Source of the DNA: Ampullaceana balthica
Lineage: Eukaryota; Mollusca; Gastropoda; Lymnaeidae
NCBI GenBank assembly: GCA_944989445.1
Contig: CALYLW010001016.1
Coordinates: forward strand, 311,936-375,935
DNA: 64,000 nt
Reading direction: 5' to 3'
Below the pieces are notes generated by a model. The model was not told where the DNA came from. It worked only from the letters and a program-made list of their open reading frames with translations, and searched no databases. The position numbers and the translations under genes were made by a program. Every line of letters begins with the position of its first letter. Position 1 is the stretch's first letter. Below are positions 9,393-20,358 of the stretch, piece by piece.

Positions 9393-11241
9393 CAGTGGCG
9401 TAGCTAGACCTTTTGCCGCCCGGGGCGGTCTCCAATTTGCCGCCCTTTCTAAGTAGATAATATCATGACTTTTATAAATTAATAAACATAAATAAATAAT
9501 TGTAATTGAAAAAAAGTAAACGTGGCGAACATTTCTACCATTGAATGCCATATTTATGTTAGTGGCAATACAGGAGGCCAAATAAGATGTTATACCTATA
9601 AATACATATTTTTTATAAAAATACGAGATACTTTTTTTTAAAGGTTACAAGAAAGTTACTGAGGTTGCACCCTCCCCCCCCCCAATGAGACAAACGTATT
9701 CCAAATTTACACCCAATAATTAAATTACCAATTAGTATGCTTTTATTTTGTATTTATAAATAAATGATTTAAGTATATTTTTACAGACAAATTGTGTACA
9801 TTAGTATGATTGTAAACATATTATTTATAAATTTATTTTCCTAACTTTCATAGTAGAAAAAAAATCGTGTATTATGCTATCAAAATTTAAATAATCTATC
9901 TATCTATATATATAATTCTCTTCGTGGTCGGACCCTGCGAGAAAAGCTGTATGTATGTTCAACAGATACTAATTTTAGAAAGCAGCGCACCAAATAACTG
10001 CACCAATGCATCAAAAGGTGTGCAAATTAACTATGCGCTGTAAAAAAAAATATATGACGTCATTGTTTTCGCTGATATTTTAATTTTGTAAAAAGGGAAC
10101 AATGTAAAAAGTTATAAAATACTATGTGTACATTTCAGAAAGTTTAATATATCGTATTGATCAAACAAAGACAAGTTAGTTGGGATTTTCAAAAAGGTGG
10201 GCGCCGTAGGCGCCCTAAAAAAGTGCATTTTTTCAAAATAAATAGATTTCAGCTGAACACTTCCGTCATTTTTTACGGGTGATACGCCGCGGTTCTCTCC
10301 AGAGTTCCTTCTTTTCATTCACTCACAGTCGTTTGCCCAAACCCACCCCATTTTGACAACTGTGTCTTTCAGGAAGTCTTCACCCGTCACTAAATCATTA
10401 GCGGCGCATGCTACGCCGCGGGTCAGCTAGTTCGTTATATTTTGTTCTATGGACAATATTGCAAGATTTTGTAGTCTAAAATCAAGCTCAAGGGTCGGGA
10501 AACTTTTTGTCTGAGAGAGCCATACATTATGTCCATAGTCTACATTATTTTTAAAACTAAAAATTCAAGTAAACGTGTGCATTTTGTGTAATTTCAAAAC
10601 TAAAAGTACCATAATTATGTCTCTTAATTCTTTTTAATATCATTGTTATGCTATTTATAGCGTATAAAATAAACGTATTTTAAAGAAACACACACATTTT
10701 GTTTGTGCTACTTTAATGAAAAAAAATATTTAATTTTTAATAAATTACCTTAGAATAATTTTCTTAAACTTAAACAGTAATATAAATTACTACTTTCAAG
10801 TTAAACACAATATTTGAACCACAATGCCATGTGGGTACTTTTTCGCGTATCATTCTGTGCATGTCGAAAATCCACGTAATAACTGTCGCGGGGATATTAA
10901 TAGTAATTCCGTCCAGCAGTGATGTGTTCTTTTCTTATAAAAAGCGTCATCTGTGATGTATACCGCTTAATTTTCAAAACAAATCGATACAATTTTAAAA
11001 CTATTTTAAATTTCTTAAGGGTTATGCGTTAGTTATAACAAACAGTATATAATAAAAATGTCTTGAGAATCTGTTAATTACGACTCGAAAGTACGAATAT
11101 TTTATTTTCACCCGAGTTTTCCTCTTTCAAAAGAAAAAGGGCGGTTGTTCGAAAGGGCTGTACTTTCCAAATTCCCCCAAATGCCGCCCCAAAATCGTGT
11201 GCCGCCCGGGGCGGACCGCCCCAACCCTAGCTACGCCACTG
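9393..11241. mobile_element. Non-autonomous hAT element with perfect 8-bp TSD
   Basis: The ends are cagtggcgtagctag (9393) and ctagctacgccactg (ending 11241), exact inverted repeats. Both sides are flanked by catgtgaa (9385-9392 and 11242-11249), and an 8-bp duplication is diagnostic of the hAT superfamily. The GC-rich subterminal parts (gccgcccggggcgg) are also inverted. There is no transposase frame. It has landed in the first unit of the minisatellite that continues at 11242, and it carries a Helitron-like insertion at 9903-10430. Confidence 0.9.
9903..10430 (+). mobile_element. Helitron-like non-autonomous element nested in the hAT element
   Basis: The 5' end is A|TCTATATATATAATTCTC. The 3' end has a hairpin, gcggcg (10401-10406) pairing with cgccgc (10414-10419), then CTAG at 10427-10430 followed by T. 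TC start, 3' hairpin, CTRR end and insertion between A and T are the Helitron hallmarks. Inside, gggcgccgtaggcgccc (about 10198-10215) is a perfect palindrome. The block 'agcgcaccaaataactgcacc' (shown in part) recurs at 20.7 kb and, inverted, at 59.9 kb, so this is a multi-copy family here. Confidence 0.75.
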
Positions 11242-11473
11242 CATGTGAACCATAGTTTGTAGTTGCAGCAGGCCCATGTGAACCATAGTTTGTAGTTGTA
11301 GCAGGCCCATGTTAACAATAGTTTGTAGTTGTAGCAGGCCCATGTGAACCATAGTTTGTAGTTGTAGCAGGCCCATGTGAACAATAGTTTGTAGCAGGCC
11401 CATGTGAACAATAGTTTGTAGCAGGCCCATGTGAACAATAGTTTGTAGCAGGCCCATGTGAACAATAGTTTGC
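11242..11473. repeat. Minisatellite, 27/33-bp units
   Basis: About eight units share 'gcccatgtgaac.atagttt' followed by gtagcag or gtagttgtagcag. The longer 33-bp form comes first and the 27-bp form last. One partial unit (ggcccatgtgaa) sits left of the hAT insertion at 9381-9392, so the array originally continued there. The open frames across it are by-products of unit lengths divisible by three. Confidence 0.85.
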
Positions 11474-11919
11474 CCACTCCTGGTTTATAATGATTTGACA
11501 ATTACAAAAGAAAGTAAGAAAGACTAGTCTAGTTTTTATGATTTTATAAAAAAAATTATTATAAAACAAAGTCCTTGGGACTAAAACATTTCATTATTTG
11601 ATGATTACTTTTCAATACAGTACAAAAGTGTTTTTTTTAAATTCCTCTTTAAAGTTTACAAATAATTCCAGAATAGAGAGACAGCAAGGTAAATAGAGAG
11701 TGAATGTTATTAAGAAAGTAAGTTATTAATATTATCAATAATTATAAATAAGAATTTCATTAACTATCATAAAAACATACATTGTCAATCATAGTTATAC
11801 ATAAACATTTTAATGATCACATTTTGTTCTTAGTTTTGAATGCAGTTATTGGTGTGTAGATGAGGCAGATTGCTGCTTAAATTTTTATTGTGTTGTGCTA
11901 GAAGGTGAGTGATTGTATG
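11474..11919. other. Intergenic AT-rich sequence
   Basis: I see no gene, tandem array or transposon end here. A minus-strand aataaa at about 11884-11889 (tttatt on the plus strand) lies about 450 bp beyond the zinc-finger stop codon and could serve as its polyadenylation signal; this is a guess. Confidence 0.3.
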
Positions 11920-12078
11920 GTGACATTCATAGCATACTTCTTGGACATCTGACTGTCAGACATTCATATCATACTCTTGGACAACTGACTGTCAGACATT
12001 CATAGCATACTCTTGGACAACTGACTGTCAGACATTCATAGCATACTTCTTGGACAACTGACTGTCAGACATTCATGC
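11920..12078. repeat. Tandem repeat, about 44 bp x 4
   Basis: Units carry 'gacattcatagcatactc', then 'ttggacaactgactgtca'. Two units have an extra t or ct in the 'catacttcttgg' segment. It lies downstream of the zinc-finger gene, possibly in its 3' untranslated region. Confidence 0.8.
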
Positions 12079-12334
12079 GTGTCATAGTCAGCAAAAGTGA
12101 ATTTACATTTAAACAGCCGTGCTGCTGGGGCATTCTGTTGTGGATACCTATTTATCTTGAATCCTTTCTTCATTTTGATATTTAGAATTTTTAGGCTCAT
12201 CATGTGAAAATTGTTCAACACAAGTGCATGTTGTTGATAAAGTGTGCATTCAAATGCACTGAGAAATGTAGGAGAAAACAAAATTTTGACCAAAAGCGCG
12301 TTGTAGAATCATTGTCAAAAATTTCATAACAATT

Positions 12335-14377
12335 CTATCCTGTGTGCTTTTGCATGTGGAAAGTAAGTTGAGAAGAGCTGGCATATGCAGAAGGACACAA
12401 GTCGCATTTGTAGGGTTTCTCTCCTGTATGCTTTCGTCTGTGGTAAGTTAGATGAGAAGAGCTGGGATATGCAGAGGGACACAAGTCGCATTTGTAGGGT
12501 TTCTCTCCCATATGCTTTAAAATGTGACTAGTAACTTTTGATTTTTTATCAAATGCAGCTTGACAAATATCACATTTATAAAGTTTCTCTAATGTGTGCT
12601 TTTTTTTGTGACTAGTTAATTTGGATTTTTTATCAAATGCAATAAAACAAACATCACATTTGTAAGGTTTCTCTTCAATATGAGTATGCTTTCGTCTGTG
12701 GTAATTAAGCTGTGAAGAAGAGGCATATGCAGAAGGACATATGTCACATTTGTAAGGTTTCTCTCCTGTGTGCTTTCGTCTGTGGTAATTAAGCGATGAA
12801 GAAGAGGCATATGCAGAAGGACATATGTCACATTTGTAAGGTTTCTCTCCTGTGTGCTTTCGTCTATGGCAATTAAGCTGTGAAGAGGTAGCATATGCAG
12901 AAGGACACATGTCACATTTGTAAGGTCTCTCTCCTGTGTGCTTTCGTCTGTGGTAATTAAGCTCAGAAGAGGTAGCATATGCAGAAAGACATATGTCACA
13001 TTTGTAAGGTTTCTCTCCTGTGTGCTTTCGTCTGTGGTAATTAAGCTCAGAAGAGGTAGCATATGCAGAAAGACATATTTCACATTTGTAAGGTCTCTCT
13101 CCTGTATGTTTTCGTCTGTGGTAATTTAGTTGACAAGAGCTAACATAGGCGGAAGAACAAATATCACATGTGTAAGGTTTCTCTCCTGTGTGTAGTCTTG
13201 TATGGATAGTAAGAGCTGCAGAAGAAGTAAATGCAGAAGGACACTCGTCACATTTGTATATTTTTTCTCCTGTGTGCTTTTTTTTATGTATATTTAAATT
13301 ATCTTTTCTTTTAAATGCAGAAGGACAAATGTCACATTTGTAAGGTTTTTCTCCTGTGTGGTGTCTTTTATGTATATTCAAATTATCTTTTCTATAAAAT
13401 GCAGAAGGACAAATATCACATTTGTAAGGTTTCTCTCCTGTGTGCCTTCTTTTGTGGACAGATAATTTGGATTTATTTTTGAACATAGCAAGACAAACAT
13501 CACATTTGTAAGGTTTTTCTCCAGTATGTATTCTTCTGTGTTGAATATAATTTGAATGGTAGGCAAATATAGATGGACACAAGTCACATTTGTAAGGTTT
13601 CTCTTCTTTGTGCTGTCTTTTGTGAATAGATCGCTGTGAAATGCTGGCAAAAGAAGAGTGACAAATATCACATTTGTAAGGTTTCTCTCCTGTGTGTCTT
13701 CTTTTATGGTAATTAAAACCTGTATAGCTAGCAAATACAGAAGGACACAGGTCACATTTGAATGGTTTCTCTCCTGTGTGCTTTTTTCTATGGAAATTAA
13801 GTTGACAATTTTTTACATATGAAGAAGGACACATGTCACATTTGTATGGTTTTTCTCCTGTGTGGTTTCTTCTGTGGTAAGTAAGTAAAGAACTTTTAGC
13901 AAATGAAGAAGGACACATGTCACATTTGTATGGTTTCTCCCCTGTGTGCTTTTTTCTGTGTTTAGTAAGTAAAGAATTTTTTGCATATGAAGAAGGACAC
14001 AAGTCACATTTGTAAGTTTTTTCTCCTTTAGTGGCTATAGGCTGACTTCTGGCGTCAGTATCATTAATAGTAATAACTGATGGGTTAGACTGATCTTTTT
14101 CTGAATCAATTGAATGATGTTTGGGAACACCTTCTTTACAAATTGTTGAAGGTGAACTTATTTTTACTTCGTCATAAATGTTGAAATTCACTTCCTCTTT
14201 AATGTTACTTTTATTGTCAGAGAACTCTGGATCTATTAGTTGTGAAGAATTGACAATATCTTCTGGGTCTTTTTTAAATATTCTGTAAAAGTCATTAATG
14301 ACTTCAGTCTTTATGAGAACCTCTGGATCAGGTTTACAGAGGCTTTGTTGAAATGGAAAATCATCCAGTTTTTCCAT
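12335..14377 (-). CDS. C2H2 zinc-finger protein with 20 fingers
   Basis: A single uninterrupted frame of 680 codons. Residues 1 to about 120 are an acidic region without a KRAB, SCAN, BTB or ZAD domain that I can recognise. From about residue 122 to the end there are 20 consecutive C2H2 fingers of the form C-x2-C-x12-H-x3-H, nearly all joined by TGEKPYKC-type linkers, which is the hallmark of sequence-specific DNA-binding nuclear proteins. The linker between fingers 16 and 17 is odd (HTHIEEKPY). Fingers 11-16 are nearly identical to each other (SAYATSSELNYHRRKH-like), showing recent internal duplication. An in-frame TGA about 50 bases upstream supports the chosen ATG. A pyrimidine-rich acceptor (ctatttttcag) at about 14468-14478 suggests an upstream 5' non-coding exon. 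Targets unknown; a transcriptional regulator is the usual role. Confidence 0.9.
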   Translation of the reverse strand: MEKLDDFPFQQSLCKPDPEVLIKTEVINDFYRIFKKDPEDIVNSSQLIDPEFSDNKSNIKEEVNFNIYDEVKISSPSTICKEGVPKHHSIDSEKDQSNPSVITINDTDARSQPIATKGEKTYKCDLCPSSYAKNSLLTKHRKKHTGEKPYKCDMCPSSFAKSSLLTYHRRNHTGEKPYKCDMCPSSYVKNCQLNFHRKKHTGEKPFKCDLCPSVFASYTGFNYHKRRHTGEKPYKCDICHSSFASISQRSIHKRQHKEEKPYKCDLCPSIFAYHSNYIQHRRIHTGEKPYKCDVCLAMFKNKSKLSVHKRRHTGEKPYKCDICPSAFYRKDNLNIHKRHHTGEKPYKCDICPSAFKRKDNLNIHKKKHTGEKIYKCDECPSAFTSSAALTIHTRLHTGEKPYTCDICSSAYVSSCQLNYHRRKHTGERPYKCEICLSAYATSSELNYHRRKHTGEKPYKCDICLSAYATSSELNYHRRKHTGERPYKCDMCPSAYATSSQLNCHRRKHTGEKPYKCDICPSAYASSSSLNYHRRKHTGEKPYKCDICPSAYASSSQLNYHRRKHTHIEEKPYKCDVCFIAFDKKSKLTSHKKKHTLEKLYKCDICQAAFDKKSKVTSHILKHMGEKPYKCDLCPSAYPSSSHLTYHRRKHTGEKPYKCDLCPSAYASSSQLTFHMQKHTG

Positions 14378-14467
14378 ATCTTTATTTGAGCTTCTGTGAG
14401 ATGAACCTGCTTTAACACCTGATGTGTCTGTTCAACAGGAAACGTTTTGATATTCTTCACAATTAAA

Positions 14468-14478
14468 CTGAAAAATAG
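14468..14478 (-). other. Putative splice acceptor of the zinc-finger gene
   Basis: On the minus strand ctatttttcag precedes the stretch containing the upstream in-frame stop and the ATG. It would make 14467 the first base of the coding exon, with an untranslated exon further up. The upstream exon itself is not identified. Confidence 0.4.
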
Positions 14479-14750
14479 TTTAAAAGACATTAAGCTTCAC
14501 AAATAAATTAAATATTAAAAGTAAAGATCATATTAATTTAAATTATAATAGGTTAAGATATGGTATTGTACAACAACCACGTTCTTATTTCAAAATTGCG
14601 AATTTCCAGTTTGAGGAGCTATTGACACATATTACATTCTATTCTCACTAACATTATTATCTATTGCTACAATAAAATTATTGTTATTACTATCTATATT
14701 ATTATCATATCAGCACTAATTTAATTATTTCAGCTCAAATACAAATTATA

Positions 14751-15089
14751 CAGTCCGACCTCGCTAAGTCAAACTCAAAGGGACGAGAAGAAAAAAAATC
14801 AACTTATGGAGTTTTTGAGTTAGGGAAAATGGCGTAATGGGCGCAGATTAATCAAGGACAATATTGATATTGAGAGGGCTCTACGGAACACGTGTTCTGA
14901 AATTTCTCCCCAGAATAATATCCTAATCGCCTTGGAAAATTCGACTAACGGAGGTTGGAAGCCAAAAAATCTTTGAGTTAAGGAGATCTAAAATACATAA
15001 GTCTTATGGAATTCGGCAGGAACCTAACAATTAATTCAATATAGGGAGGTTTTGGACAGAGGAAAGTTCAACTTAGCGAGGTCCGACTG
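14751..15089. mobile_element. Pogo-like MITE, TA-flanked
   Basis: It is TA|cagtccgacctcgctaagtc at the left and gacttagcgaggtccgactg-like (the plus strand reads 'acttagcgaggtccgactg') at the right, followed by TA. The inverted ends plus TA duplication fit the Tc1/mariner-pogo (Tigger) superfamily. At 339 bp with no frame, it is a MITE. It shares its inner sequence with the longer degraded element at 4852-5475. Confidence 0.8.
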
Positions 15090-15091
15090 TA

Positions 15092-16368
15092 TAACATTTG
15101 AAATTTCAAAAATTAAGAACATAAATTTTTTAACAAGATCTTATTAAGTTAATATTAATAGAGTTAGTGCTCATCAACTTGCCTAATTTAACCCCCTCCA
15201 CCACCGGCCACTCACCCGGAAATAATTCCACAAACGATGAATCTGATAATGAAAACACGATCAGAATCTGAGCTGTGCTTCAATTAAAATTAAAGAAAAT
15301 GACTATATAAAACCTATTCTTTCCATCCTTCATTATTATAGACTATTGACTATTGAAATGAGATTACTTGTTGATCCTATAACTATAAACTATCTGTTTA
15401 TGGCGAGGCGATCGGAAATAGCCTATGTCCGGATCCCAAAATTGATCAGTACGCACAGCTTGTCTAGGTAAATAATCATGACATGGGTCCAAAGAATTTT
15501 AATTTAGTTAGTTTTTCCCCTATTTGACTCCCATCCAAAGCAACCACCCAGTTGTCCCCCAAAAGCTACACCATTTGAAATAAATTTAATTTTTAATTAT
15601 TAAGTACGCCATTTGAATTAGATTTCATTTGCAATTAGTAAGTAACTTCTTTCTAAAAAAAACTACATTGATAATTGATGCTAACGCCAGTGGAACTCTT
15701 TATTACAAGACCTGAGTCTGACAAAATGTAATGTACACACTACACAAACATTAAAATTAAAGCAGAACTTACATTCCTTTGATCCAACAACACTGAATAC
15801 ACTTAATTTTTAATCTTAACTTTTAACTTTTAAATGGGTTAACGGTTAAATATACATATACTTTGCAATTATTGTATTAAATAAATAATAATTAATAATG
15901 TTTTAATTTTAATTAATTTAAGCATGTTAAATCCTTAAATTAAGTTTAAGGCTACTAATAGCATTTTCATTAGCCTATACTTAGATCTTTAGTTTCTGTA
16001 TTCTAAAATCGATGTTTTTGGCAATAAAAAAATACAACTCAGAAAATCTGGATTTTAAAAATGAAATGGTTAGAGTTAGATTTGGCTCCATACAAACTTT
16101 TACTTTTATATTTATATTATAGTTTATAATTCGAAGTCATTACGTACACGGGCGGCGGTGTACCTAGCAAGAACCCTGATGCAAACAAAAATGACTAAAC
16201 TAAACTAAAATGTACTGCATTCATTTCAGTTTTAAGTTAAAGCAATGCCATTGCTAAAACTAAACTTTAGTCATTAAAATGTCTTTCTCTGTTTCCAAAA
16301 CTCATGATTCATTGATTTTTGAGGATAATTGAATACAAAAAACAAGATTAGTAGTCTTATATTAACTT
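15092..16368. other. Intergenic AT-rich sequence
   Basis: No gene, tandem array or complete transposon end is visible. A short 'cgggcggcggtgtacctagc' near 16150 resembles GC-rich words at 890-970 and 17845-17920, possibly pieces of one decayed element. Confidence 0.3.
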
Positions 16369-16402
16369 ACAGATGCTCCTTCTATACAGAAGATTATTGC
16401 GT

Positions 16403-17335
16403 CCTACGCTTATCTATGAATCTATGGTTTGTGTTTAGTCCTGCCTTTTTATTAGAGATTTAAATGTTGATTAAGTGTTGGTTTTCCTGGTTTCTTCAGG
16501 CAACCCATTCCACGCCCGAATTGCAGACGGGAAGAACGAAAATTTGTATGTGTTTGTTCTTGCATACGGAATAAGAAAGGTGTTTTTATCCTTATGTCTA
16601 TCTGAGGGTTGTATTAAGTTATATTTGTGTTGTATTTCTAAATTAGAATTAATTGCTTTATGTATGATTACTACTTTGCTTTTGGTTCTTCTATCCTCTA
16701 GTGTTTCAAGGTTTAAAGATTTAACTAATGGTGTTATTCTTGTCAGTTTTGAATATTCTCCAGTAATGAATCTGGCAGCTCTTTTTTGAATTTGTTCTAG
16801 TTTATCAATGCTTTCTTTGGTGGATGGGTCCCATACAGAAGATGCATATTCTAGTACAGGTCTCACCAAAGTGAGGTAGCATTTTAGTTTTATATCTCTA
16901 TTACATTTGTTAAAGTTTCTTTTTATAAAGCCTAAGGTTTTGTTTGATTTTTTAATAACTTCATTGACATGGGGATTCCATGATAGTTTCTCATTTATTA
17001 AGACTCCTAAGTATTTTGCATCTTTAATTTGGGTCAGTTCTTTTCCATGAATGTAATATTTATTTGTTTCTTTTTCTTTGTTACTCTTTGTTACTCTTAA
17101 CAGTTGACACTTTTCTGGGTGGAAAGACATACTCCAGTTAGTTTCCCATTTTATCAATTCATCTAGGTCTTTTTGTAAAATGTTGCTTTCTTGTTCTGAT
17201 TTAATTGTTCTATAGATTATATAGATTATACAATCATCAGCAAATAACCTAACTTTTGTTCCTGTTGAGATGTTGTTGGGTAAATCCAGAAAAGTGTCAA
17301 CTGTTAAGAGTAACAAAGAAAAAGAAACAAATAAA
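16403..17335 (-). pseudogene. CR1/jockey-like LINE, 5'-truncated, inserted in hAT debris
   Basis: The minus-strand frame (up to about 17284) gives DLPNNISTGTKVRLFADDC (motif C), DELIKWETNWSMSFHPEKC, KYLGVLINEKLSWN, then RPVLEYASSVWDPSTK and QKRAARFITGEYS. This is the palm end, thumb and C-terminal region of a CR1/jockey-type reverse transcriptase, much better preserved than its relative at 2535-3610. Only the last third of the element is present. Bases 17285-17335 repeat the EKCQLLRVT-coding segment in the opposite orientation. On both sides lies hAT sequence with a shared 'ttctatacagaagattattg' (16380 and 17370), so the LINE probably landed in a hAT copy. Confidence 0.85.
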
Positions 17336-17346
17336 TTCAAAATATT

Positions 17347-17808
17347 TACAGACGCTACTTCTAATAACTTCTATACAGAAGATTATTGCGGCTTGTGGCT
17401 TATTATTTATGCAAACTATTTACAATCATTACATTCCAGAGATTCGAACAATTGCTACAAAAATGCTCATCTTGTTTGGCTCGACATACTTATCGGAGCA
17501 GACATTTTCAATTATGAGTTTTAACAAGAACCTCAATGAGTGACTCTCACCTGCGTGACATCATGATCATACGGAACGAAATCATAATCATACATAGTAC
17601 ATAGAAACCAGTGACATTGATTGAACATTACCTCACCTATTTACTGCATTCAAGATCTGTTTCACCCTTAACACTAAATTTTGCAATAAAAACTTCCCAA
17701 CCTGTGTCATTTTTGTTTATTATTTTAATCCAGCCCCCGAATATCTTTACTTCAAGTACTTCAAGGAATATGGCCCGCCATGCAAATATTTTGGACGCCC
17801 CTGACCTA
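17347..17808 (+). pseudogene. hAT transposase dimerisation-region remnant and right end
   Basis: Translation near 17390-17541 gives EIRTIATKMLILFGSTYLSE, then QTFSIMSFNKNLNE and a stop. A shifted frame adds SDSHLRDIM. The phrase 'FGSTYxCEQTFS' is the signature of the C-terminal dimerisation domain of Charlie-type hAT transposases (as in GTF2IRD2). The terminal ttttggacgcccctg at about 17794-17808 fits a hAT right end ('caggggcgtcc' inverted). A small upstream piece may remain at 16369-16402. Confidence 0.75.
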
Positions 17809-18354
17809 GGCGAAAGCCCATAGTCCCATAGTACTTATGCTATGTACACCGCCGAGGTTATTCGCAGGTCACTGCTCTGCTCTGTTAGTACAGTTAGAGT
17901 TAGATACACCGCCGCAGAGTTCGTAGTGTCGGCCAAATTATGAACCTTTTCTTCTATTTATACAAAAAATTATAATTAAAATTTAGTATACATTGCAGGG
18001 CTCATTAATCCGAGGGTCGATATTAAACAATAATTGAGTTTAGAATTAATGTTGACCAAGTCGAAGCCTTGTACAATGTACTTGTATTTGTATTTTTGAA
18101 ATGTGGCCTGCTACTTTTATTTGTTTTTCGAACTTAAACGAAAATGCCTAGGCCTACTAAAAAAAGGTTATATTATTATATTACAAACATTCATTAATTA
18201 TCAATATTATTTTTAATTAAGTTTAAAAAAAATATTAAGTCAATTTTAAGATTGATAAATTCTTTGTTTCTCCGTACCTTATCGCTGTCACTTATCACTA
18301 TTTTCAGTATCAGTCAGTGTAGCATGAATTATTGAATACCAGCATATATTTTTA
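17809..18354. other. Intergenic sequence with GC-rich patch
   Basis: 17845-17930 contains 'tacaccgccgaggtt' and 'tacaccgccgcag', similar to words near 890-970. The rest is AT-rich. I cannot assign a gene or element. Confidence 0.3.
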
Positions 18355-20358
18355 TCTATACTAATAAAAGGCAAAGCCCTGACTCACTCACTCACTCATT
18401 CATCACTAATTCTCCAACTTCCCGTGTAGGTAGAAGCATGAAACTTTGGAAGTTGTTGAGTAGCCTCACGCGACGAAAATTGGCGTAAAAGAATTTTAAA
18501 ATTAACACTCATGGGGGCCGGGGGCCCAAAAACGTTTTTTCCCCTTATATGGCCTATATAAAATTTGAAAATCACAAATTCTCCTATTTCCCGAGTAGGC
18601 AGAAGCAGGAAACTTTGGGAAGTTGTTGATTACAATCCCGCGATGGTAACGGGAGAAAAAATATTTAAATTATCACTTCCTGGGGGCCGGGGGCCCAAAT
18701 GAAGTTTTTTCCTTATATGAGCTATATAAAAACTAAAAATCACTAATTCTCCTATTTCCCGTGCAGGTAGAAGCATGAAACACTGGGTAGTTGATAAGCA
18801 CACTTCCGCGATGGTAACAAGCGAAAAAAATATTTAAAACAACACTTAATGGGGTCCGGGGGCCCAAATGTAGTTTTTTTCTTATATAAAAAACTGACTG
18901 ATCACTAATTCTCCAACTTCCCGTTTAGGTATTAGCATGAAACTTTGGGAACTTGCTGAGTACACTCTCTCGAGGATAGCCTAATTGGCGAATAAGAATT
19001 TTAAAATTAACACTGTTAGCGGCCCGGGGCCCAAAAACGCTTTGTTTCCTAATATGGACTATATAAAATATGAAATCACTAATTTTCTCATTTCTCGAGT
19101 AGGCAAAAGCATGAAACTTTGGGAAGTTGTTGAGTACAAACCAGCGATAGCAACGGGAGAAAAAAAATTATCACTTGCCGGGGGCCCAAATGAAGTTTTT
19201 TCCTAATATGAGCTATATAAAAACTAAAAATCACAAATTCTCCTATTTCCCGTGTAGGTAGAAGCATGAAACTTGGGGTAGTTGTTAAGTACACTTCCAC
19301 GATGGTAACAGGGAAAAACAATATTTAAATTATCACTTAATGGGGGCCGGGGGCCCAAATGTATTTTCGTCTTATAGTAAAACAGACTCATCACTAATTA
19401 TCGGATTTACCGCGTAGGTAGAAGCATGAAACCTTGGGAAATTGTCAAGTAGCCTCTTTGGACGACATATGGCGAAAAAGAATTTTACAATTCACCTTCA
19501 TGGGGCCGGGGGCCCAAAATCGTTTTTTTCCTTGTATGGGCTATATAAACATTTGAAAATCACTAATTCTCCTATTTCCCGAGTAGGTAGAAGCATGAAA
19601 CTTTGGAAATTTGTTGAGTACACTTCCGCGATGGTAACAGGCGAAAAAATATTTAAATTTTCACTTACTGGGGCCCAGGGGCCCAAATGTAGTTTTTTCC
19701 TCATATGAGCTATATAAAAACTGAAAATCACTAATTCTCCTATTTCCTATGTATGAAGAAGCATGAAAGTTTGAGTAGTTGTTAAGTAACATTCTGCGAT
19801 GGTAACATGTTAAAAAATTATATAAATTATCACTTACTGGGGGCCGGGGGCCAAAATGTAGTTTTTTCTTATATAAAAAAACTGACTCATCACTAATTCT
19901 CCAATGTCTCGTGTTGGTAGCAGCATGAAACTTTGGAGAGTTGTTAAGTACACTTCCGCAATGGTAAAAATCAAAACAAATGTAAAATTGTCATTCACTA
20001 GGGGGCCGGGGGCCTAAATGTAGTTTTTTTCTGATATGAGCTATATAAAACAGACTCATCATTAAATATATAACTACCCGTGTAGGTAGGAGTATGAAAC
20101 TTTGGGAAGTTGTTGAGTACCCTCCCGCAATGGTAGCAGACACAAAAAATTAAATTATCAGCTCGATAGGATCGCGGGAAGTGTGTCATTTTTTACTTTT
20201 CGCTTTTGTTTTTCTGCGGGACTAGGACAGACAGACAGACAAGACGGTGAAGTTAATATATGTATTATATCCATCATGATCCAGATTGAAATCAATTGGT
20301 GTTTTGAATTTGTGTTTCGCGGATTCTCAACGTAACTGAAATACTAATTTTTTGCTAG
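18355..20358 (+). mobile_element. Helitron-like element carrying a repeat array
   Basis: The left end reads A|TCTATACTAATAAAAGGC AAAGCCCTGACTCAC, which matches my recollection of 5' ends of animal Helitrons; TC start and preceding A agree. The element body is the 165-bp repeat array described separately, followed by unique sequence with 'gacagacagacagac'. A CTAG followed by T at 20355-20358 could be the 3' end, but no convincing hairpin precedes it, so the right limit is tentative. There is no Rep/helicase frame, so it would be non-autonomous. Confidence 0.5.
18403..20165 (+). repeat. About eleven 165-bp units in a trimeric higher-order repeat
   Basis: Unit starts ('cactaattctcc' or variants) fall near 18403, 18570, 18736, 18901, 19076, 19232, 19390, 19559, 19729, 19890 and 20058. 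Every third unit shares features: type A has the 'ccaacttcccgt'-like start after 'gactcatcactaa', type B 'tatttcccgagtag', and type C 'tatttcccgtg.ag'. A-to-A spacings are about 498, 489 and 500 bp. Each unit holds a GC palindrome-like block (gggggccgggggccc) and 'gagctatataaaa' or 'ggctatataaaa'. Confidence 0.85.

Noticed and set aside
11127..11569. Frames with repeated GLLQTIVHM or GPATNYCSH as proteins
   Set aside because: They are translations of the 27/33-bp minisatellite and hAT end in three frames.
12616..14007. Other minus-strand frames inside the zinc-finger gene
   Set aside because: They are out-of-frame shadows of the finger repeats (NLTNVTYV and similar).
17285..17335. Ordinary twin-primed LINE end
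   Set aside because: The inverted piece overlaps sequence already present in the main body, which twin priming with a short junction would not give.
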